Assembly (NCBI GenBank): GCA_900546685.1
Contig: UREB01000078.1
Coordinates: forward strand, 1 to 7,794
From: an uncultured Eubacteriales bacterium
GTDB lineage: Bacteria; Bacillota; Clostridia; Christensenellales; QAND01
Reading direction: 5' to 3'
Length of the DNA stretch: 7,794 nt
Shown here: one piece after another, positions 5,712 through 7,794 of the stretch
Layout: each line of letters starts with the position of its first letter
Position numbering within the stretch: position 1 is the stretch's first letter
The notes under the pieces: generated by a model
The model's input: the letters and a program-made list of their open reading frames with translations, nothing else
The model's database searches: none
Told to the model about the DNA's origin: nothing
Position numbers and translations under genes: made by a program

Positions 5712-6527
5712 GTGAAGGTCTATATTGAGCTGGTGCTGCTGGATAATTTTTGGGCAGATGCGCTAGTGCTCTTTGGCACGGCAAAATGGATGCAGGCACC
5801 ATACCGTAAGGGCAGGCTGTTTGCGTCCGCTGGCTTGGGTACGCTGTACGCCGTCCTTTCTCTGATGCGCGGGCTTGTTTTTTTGCAGCATCCGCTTTGG
5901 AAAATCGCCGTCAGCCTGCTCATGGTTTGGGCGGCCTTTGGCTTTGGCAGTAAAAAACGATTCCTTCGATATTGCGGCGTGTTTTGGCTGTTTTCGCTGC
6001 TGTTGGCGGCCGGTGTGCAGCTCTATGGCGCCTTATTCGGCCAGGCAAGGGCATCCGGCGGCGCCTTAACCGTTTCCGGGCCGCCGCTGTGGGCTTTTTT
6101 GCTGTTTAGTTGGGGTGCCGGGGCGCTGGCGCTTTGGGGACAGCGCAAGACGAAGGAAAAAGCGGCCAAAACCGGGCATGCATGCCAAGCCACCGTGCAG
6201 ATTGGGCAGACACAGGCGGAGGGCCCTTGCCTGTTGGACAGCGGGCATGCGCTGTATTGCCCTGTCAGCGGCCTGCCGGTGCTGTTTTGGCCATATGACG
6301 GCACGTTGGAACACGCGGCCGTTGCGGCTGCGTTGCAAAGCCAGCCGCTTTATTATGTGACGGCCGCAGGTGCTGGCAGTATTTTGGCATACCGTCCGTG
6401 TACGCTGACCCTGTGCCGGGAGGGCAGGGCCAAGACAGTGCGCTGTGCCGTGGCCTTTTCCACACAGCTGGGCAAGGAGGCCCTATATCCCGCAGGCGCG
6501 GCCATCGGTTATTTTGAGGAGGAATGA
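5712..6527 (+). CDS. spoIIGA: Sigma-E processing aspartic protease SpoIIGA
   Basis: SpoIIGA is a membrane protease that cleaves the pro-sequence from pro-SigE after the asymmetric septum forms, switching on mother-cell transcription in response to forespore SigF via SpoIIR. The product is 271 residues, shorter than the roughly 300 of Bacillus subtilis. The N-terminal half (about 1-145) is hydrophobic with several membrane segments and opens MKVYIELVLLDNFWADALVL, typical of the family. The C-terminal half is a cytoplasmic pepsin-like protease domain with the active-site motif LLDSG (174-178, D176; the family has D-T/S-G), followed by LYCPVSGLPV. A conserved strand LAYRPCTLTL (225-234) follows. 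The GTG at 5712 is preferred: GAGGTG (5699-5704) lies about 7 nt upstream. The gene ends 3 bases before sigE, its substrate gene, and the two are surely co-transcribed. A histidine- or leucine-rich C-terminal extension seen in some relatives is missing. Confidence 0.93.
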   Translation: MKVYIELVLLDNFWADALVLFGTAKWMQAPYRKGRLFASAGLGTLYAVLSLMRGLVFLQHPLWKIAVSLLMVWAAFGFGSKKRFLRYCGVFWLFSLLLAAGVQLYGALFGQARASGGALTVSGPPLWAFLLFSWGAGALALWGQRKTKEKAAKTGHACQATVQIGQTQAEGPCLLDSGHALYCPVSGLPVLFWPYDGTLEHAAVAAALQSQPLYYVTAAGAGSILAYRPCTLTLCREGRAKTVRCAVAFSTQLGKEALYPAGAAIGYFEEE

Positions 6528-6530
6528 AGG

Positions 6531-7247
6531 ATGATACATTGGGTACGTCGTATGCGTGCGTTTTGGGCCGGTCTATGGGCAAGGCTGTTCAGGCGGGTGC
6601 GGGTGGATTATATCGGTTCTGCCGTGCCGCTGCCGCCGCCATTGAAGCCGGAAGAGGAGCGCGCGCTGGTAGAGGCCATCGAAGCGGGAGATTCCAGCGC
6701 CAAGGGGACGCTGATCGAGCATAATCTGCGCTTGGTGGTGTATATCGCCCGCAAATTTGAAAATACCGGCATCGGTATGGAGGATCTGATCTCTACCGGC
6801 ACCATCGGGCTGATCAAAGCGGTCAATACCTTTGACGGCAGCAAGAAAATCAAGCTGGCCACCTATGCCTCGCGCTGCATTGAAAATGAGATATTGATGC
6901 ATCTGCGCAAGACCTCCCGCATGCGCTATGAAGTCAGCATCGACGAGCCGCTGAATGTCGATTGGGATGGAAACGAGCTGCTGCTCAGCGATATTTTGGG
7001 CACGGAACCGGATATCGTGGCAAAGCCGCTGGAGGAGGAAACGGATAAGCAGATCCTGCGCGATGCGGTGGTGCAGCTGCCCCCGCGGGATAAGCGCATC
7101 ATCGAGCTTCGGTTCGGCCTATCGACTGGGGAGGAGTGCACGCAAAAGCAGGTGGCGGACCAGCTGGGCATCTCTCAATCGTATATCTCCCGGTTGGAAA
7201 AACGCATTCTTTCGCGCCTAAAAAAAGAAATGGCGCAGATCCTCTAA
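6531..7247 (+). CDS. sigE: RNA polymerase sporulation sigma factor SigE (pro-form)
   Basis: SigE is the first mother-cell-specific sigma factor of sporulation. The product is 238 residues, matching the family (about 239). Residues 1-26 are a basic, aromatic amphipathic pro-sequence (several W and R residues) that holds the precursor at the membrane. It is followed by DYIGSAVPLPPPL, corresponding to the YYIG-LPPPL segment of Bacillus subtilis, so SpoIIGA cleavage is expected around residues 25-28. Region 2 includes NLRLVVYIARKFENTG (65-80), EDLISTGTIGLIKAVNTF (84-101) and KLATYASRCIENEIL (108-122). DWDGNELLLSDILGT (144-158) is a SigE/SigK-type signature. The region 4 helix-turn-helix is at 204-226 (TQKQVADQLGISQSYISRL and following). 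The Shine-Dalgarno GAGGAGG (6516-6522) lies within the 3' end of spoIIGA, 8 nt before ATG. Expression follows the spoIIGA promoter. SigK is the closest alternative, but gene order decides for SigE. Confidence 0.97.
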   Translation: MIHWVRRMRAFWAGLWARLFRRVRVDYIGSAVPLPPPLKPEEERALVEAIEAGDSSAKGTLIEHNLRLVVYIARKFENTGIGMEDLISTGTIGLIKAVNTFDGSKKIKLATYASRCIENEILMHLRKTSRMRYEVSIDEPLNVDWDGNELLLSDILGTEPDIVAKPLEEETDKQILRDAVVQLPPRDKRIIELRFGLSTGEECTQKQVADQLGISQSYISRLEKRILSRLKKEMAQIL

Positions 7248-7260
7248 CACAGCAGGGCAG

Positions 7261-7289
7261 GTATAAAAAATCCGTTAGGGGGAAGCATG
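7261..7289 (+). promoter_or_regulatory. Candidate sigma-F-type promoter for sigG
   Basis: GTATA (7261-7265) matches the sigma-F -35 (GYATA). GGGAAGCATG (7280-7289) matches the -10 pattern GGNNANAHTR at nine of ten positions. The spacer is 14 bases, about one short of the usual value. In Bacillus subtilis sigG is transcribed by sigma-F in the forespore, and the position, about 30-60 bases before the sigG start, fits. A short upstream leader and no terminator after sigE leave read-through from sigE possible too. This is inferred from a motif match only. Confidence 0.5.
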
Positions 7290-7325
7290 AAACCATCAAG
7301 CGAACTTTCGTATCGGAGGGGCAAG

Positions 7326-7794
7326 ATGGGAGTAAACAAAGTAGAGATCTGCGGGGTACAGACCTCGCAGCTAAAAACCTTGACGGAAAAGGAAATGACA
7401 GAGCTGCTAAAGCGCATCCAAAACGGGGACGAGGCAGCCAGGGAAACCTTCGTGCAGGGCAACCTGCGGCTGGTGCTCAGCGTGATCCAACGCTTTTCCA
7501 ACCGCAAAGAGCCGGTAGACGATCTGTTTCAAATCGGCTGTATCGGCTTGATCAAAGCCATGGATAATTTCGACCTTTCGCAGAATGTGCGCTTTTCTAC
7601 CTACGCCGTCCCTATGATTATCGGCGAGATCCGGCGCTACTTACGGGACAACAACGCCATCCGCGTTTCGCGCTCCCTGCGCGATACCGCCTACAAAGTG
7701 CTGCAAAAGCGCAATGAACTATGCGCCGAACGCGGCGAGGATGTGCCCATCGAGGATATCGCCAAAGCCATGGAGATGCCGGTAGAGGAGGTTG
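7326..7794 (+). CDS. sigG: Forespore sigma factor SigG, N-terminal part (truncated by window end)
   Basis: SigG is the late forespore-specific sigma factor, active after engulfment and controlled by SpoIIAB and CsfB in Bacillus. Only 156 of about 258 residues are present because the window ends within the gene. The N-terminus reads MGVNKVEICGVQTSQLKTL, close to the SigG signature NKVEICGVDTSKL, which separates it from SigF. Region 2 is intact: GNLRLVLSVIQRFSNR (45-60), VDDLFQIGCIGLIKAMDNFD (64-83) and RFSTYAVPMIIGEIRRYLRD (89-108). NNAIRVSRSLRDTAYK follows (109-124), leading into region 3. The ATG at 7326 has GGAGG (7315-7319) at 6 nt spacing. The gene lies 78 bases after sigE, the arrangement typical of spore formers. 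Region 4, needed for -35 recognition, is outside the window. Confidence 0.96.
   Translation, partial: MGVNKVEICGVQTSQLKTLTEKEMTELLKRIQNGDEAARETFVQGNLRLVLSVIQRFSNRKEPVDDLFQIGCIGLIKAMDNFDLSQNVRFSTYAVPMIIGEIRRYLRDNNAIRVSRSLRDTAYKVLQKRNELCAERGEDVPIEDIAKAMEMPVEEV

Overview
The window is a chromosomal piece of a spore-forming member of the Clostridia (Bacillota). It joins the end of a division and cell-wall (dcw) cluster to the start of the sporulation sigma-factor locus. The gene order ftsZ - spoIIGA - sigE - sigG is a known hallmark of endospore formers. The moderately high GC content, the AGGAGG-type ribosome binding sites and the sigma-A-type promoter elements fit a GC-richer clostridial lineage, possibly from a metagenome. 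I cannot name the genus from sequence alone.

Layout, all on the + strand. Bases 1-12 match the end of an Illumina adapter and are probably not genomic. Bases 13-851 are the 3' part of a SEDS glycosyltransferase gene (FtsW/SpoVE). murA (916-2160) follows directly, with no murG or murB between them. Next come divIB/ftsQ (2173-2904), a probable sigma-A promoter, a divergent FtsA-like gene (3051-4139) and ftsZ (4156-5511). Two tandem intrinsic terminators close the division block. After a 120-base leader with a perfect -10 box and Spo0A-box-like sequences come spoIIGA (5712-6527) and sigE (6531-7247). A short spacer with a sigma-F-like promoter leads into sigG (7326 to the window end, truncated).

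How the genes work together. MurA makes the first committed peptidoglycan precursor and the SEDS protein polymerises glycan. DivIB stabilises the divisome, FtsZ forms the ring, and the FtsA-like protein probably links to FtsZ or the membrane. At sporulation the asymmetric septum is made with this machinery. SpoIIGA then activates pro-SigE in the mother cell, and SigG takes over in the forespore.

Most of the window is a conserved locus. The parts that stand out are: (i) a 13-bp hairpin that buries the murA start codon and places its ribosome binding site in the loop; (ii) the FtsA-like protein, whose nucleotide-binding motifs are degraded, suggesting a non-ATPase pseudo-actin; (iii) the missing murG/murB between ftsW and murA; and (iv) promoter arrangements upstream of spoIIGA and sigG that resemble the Spo0A and sigma-F control known in Bacillus. 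I found no mobile element, CRISPR array, tRNA or rRNA.
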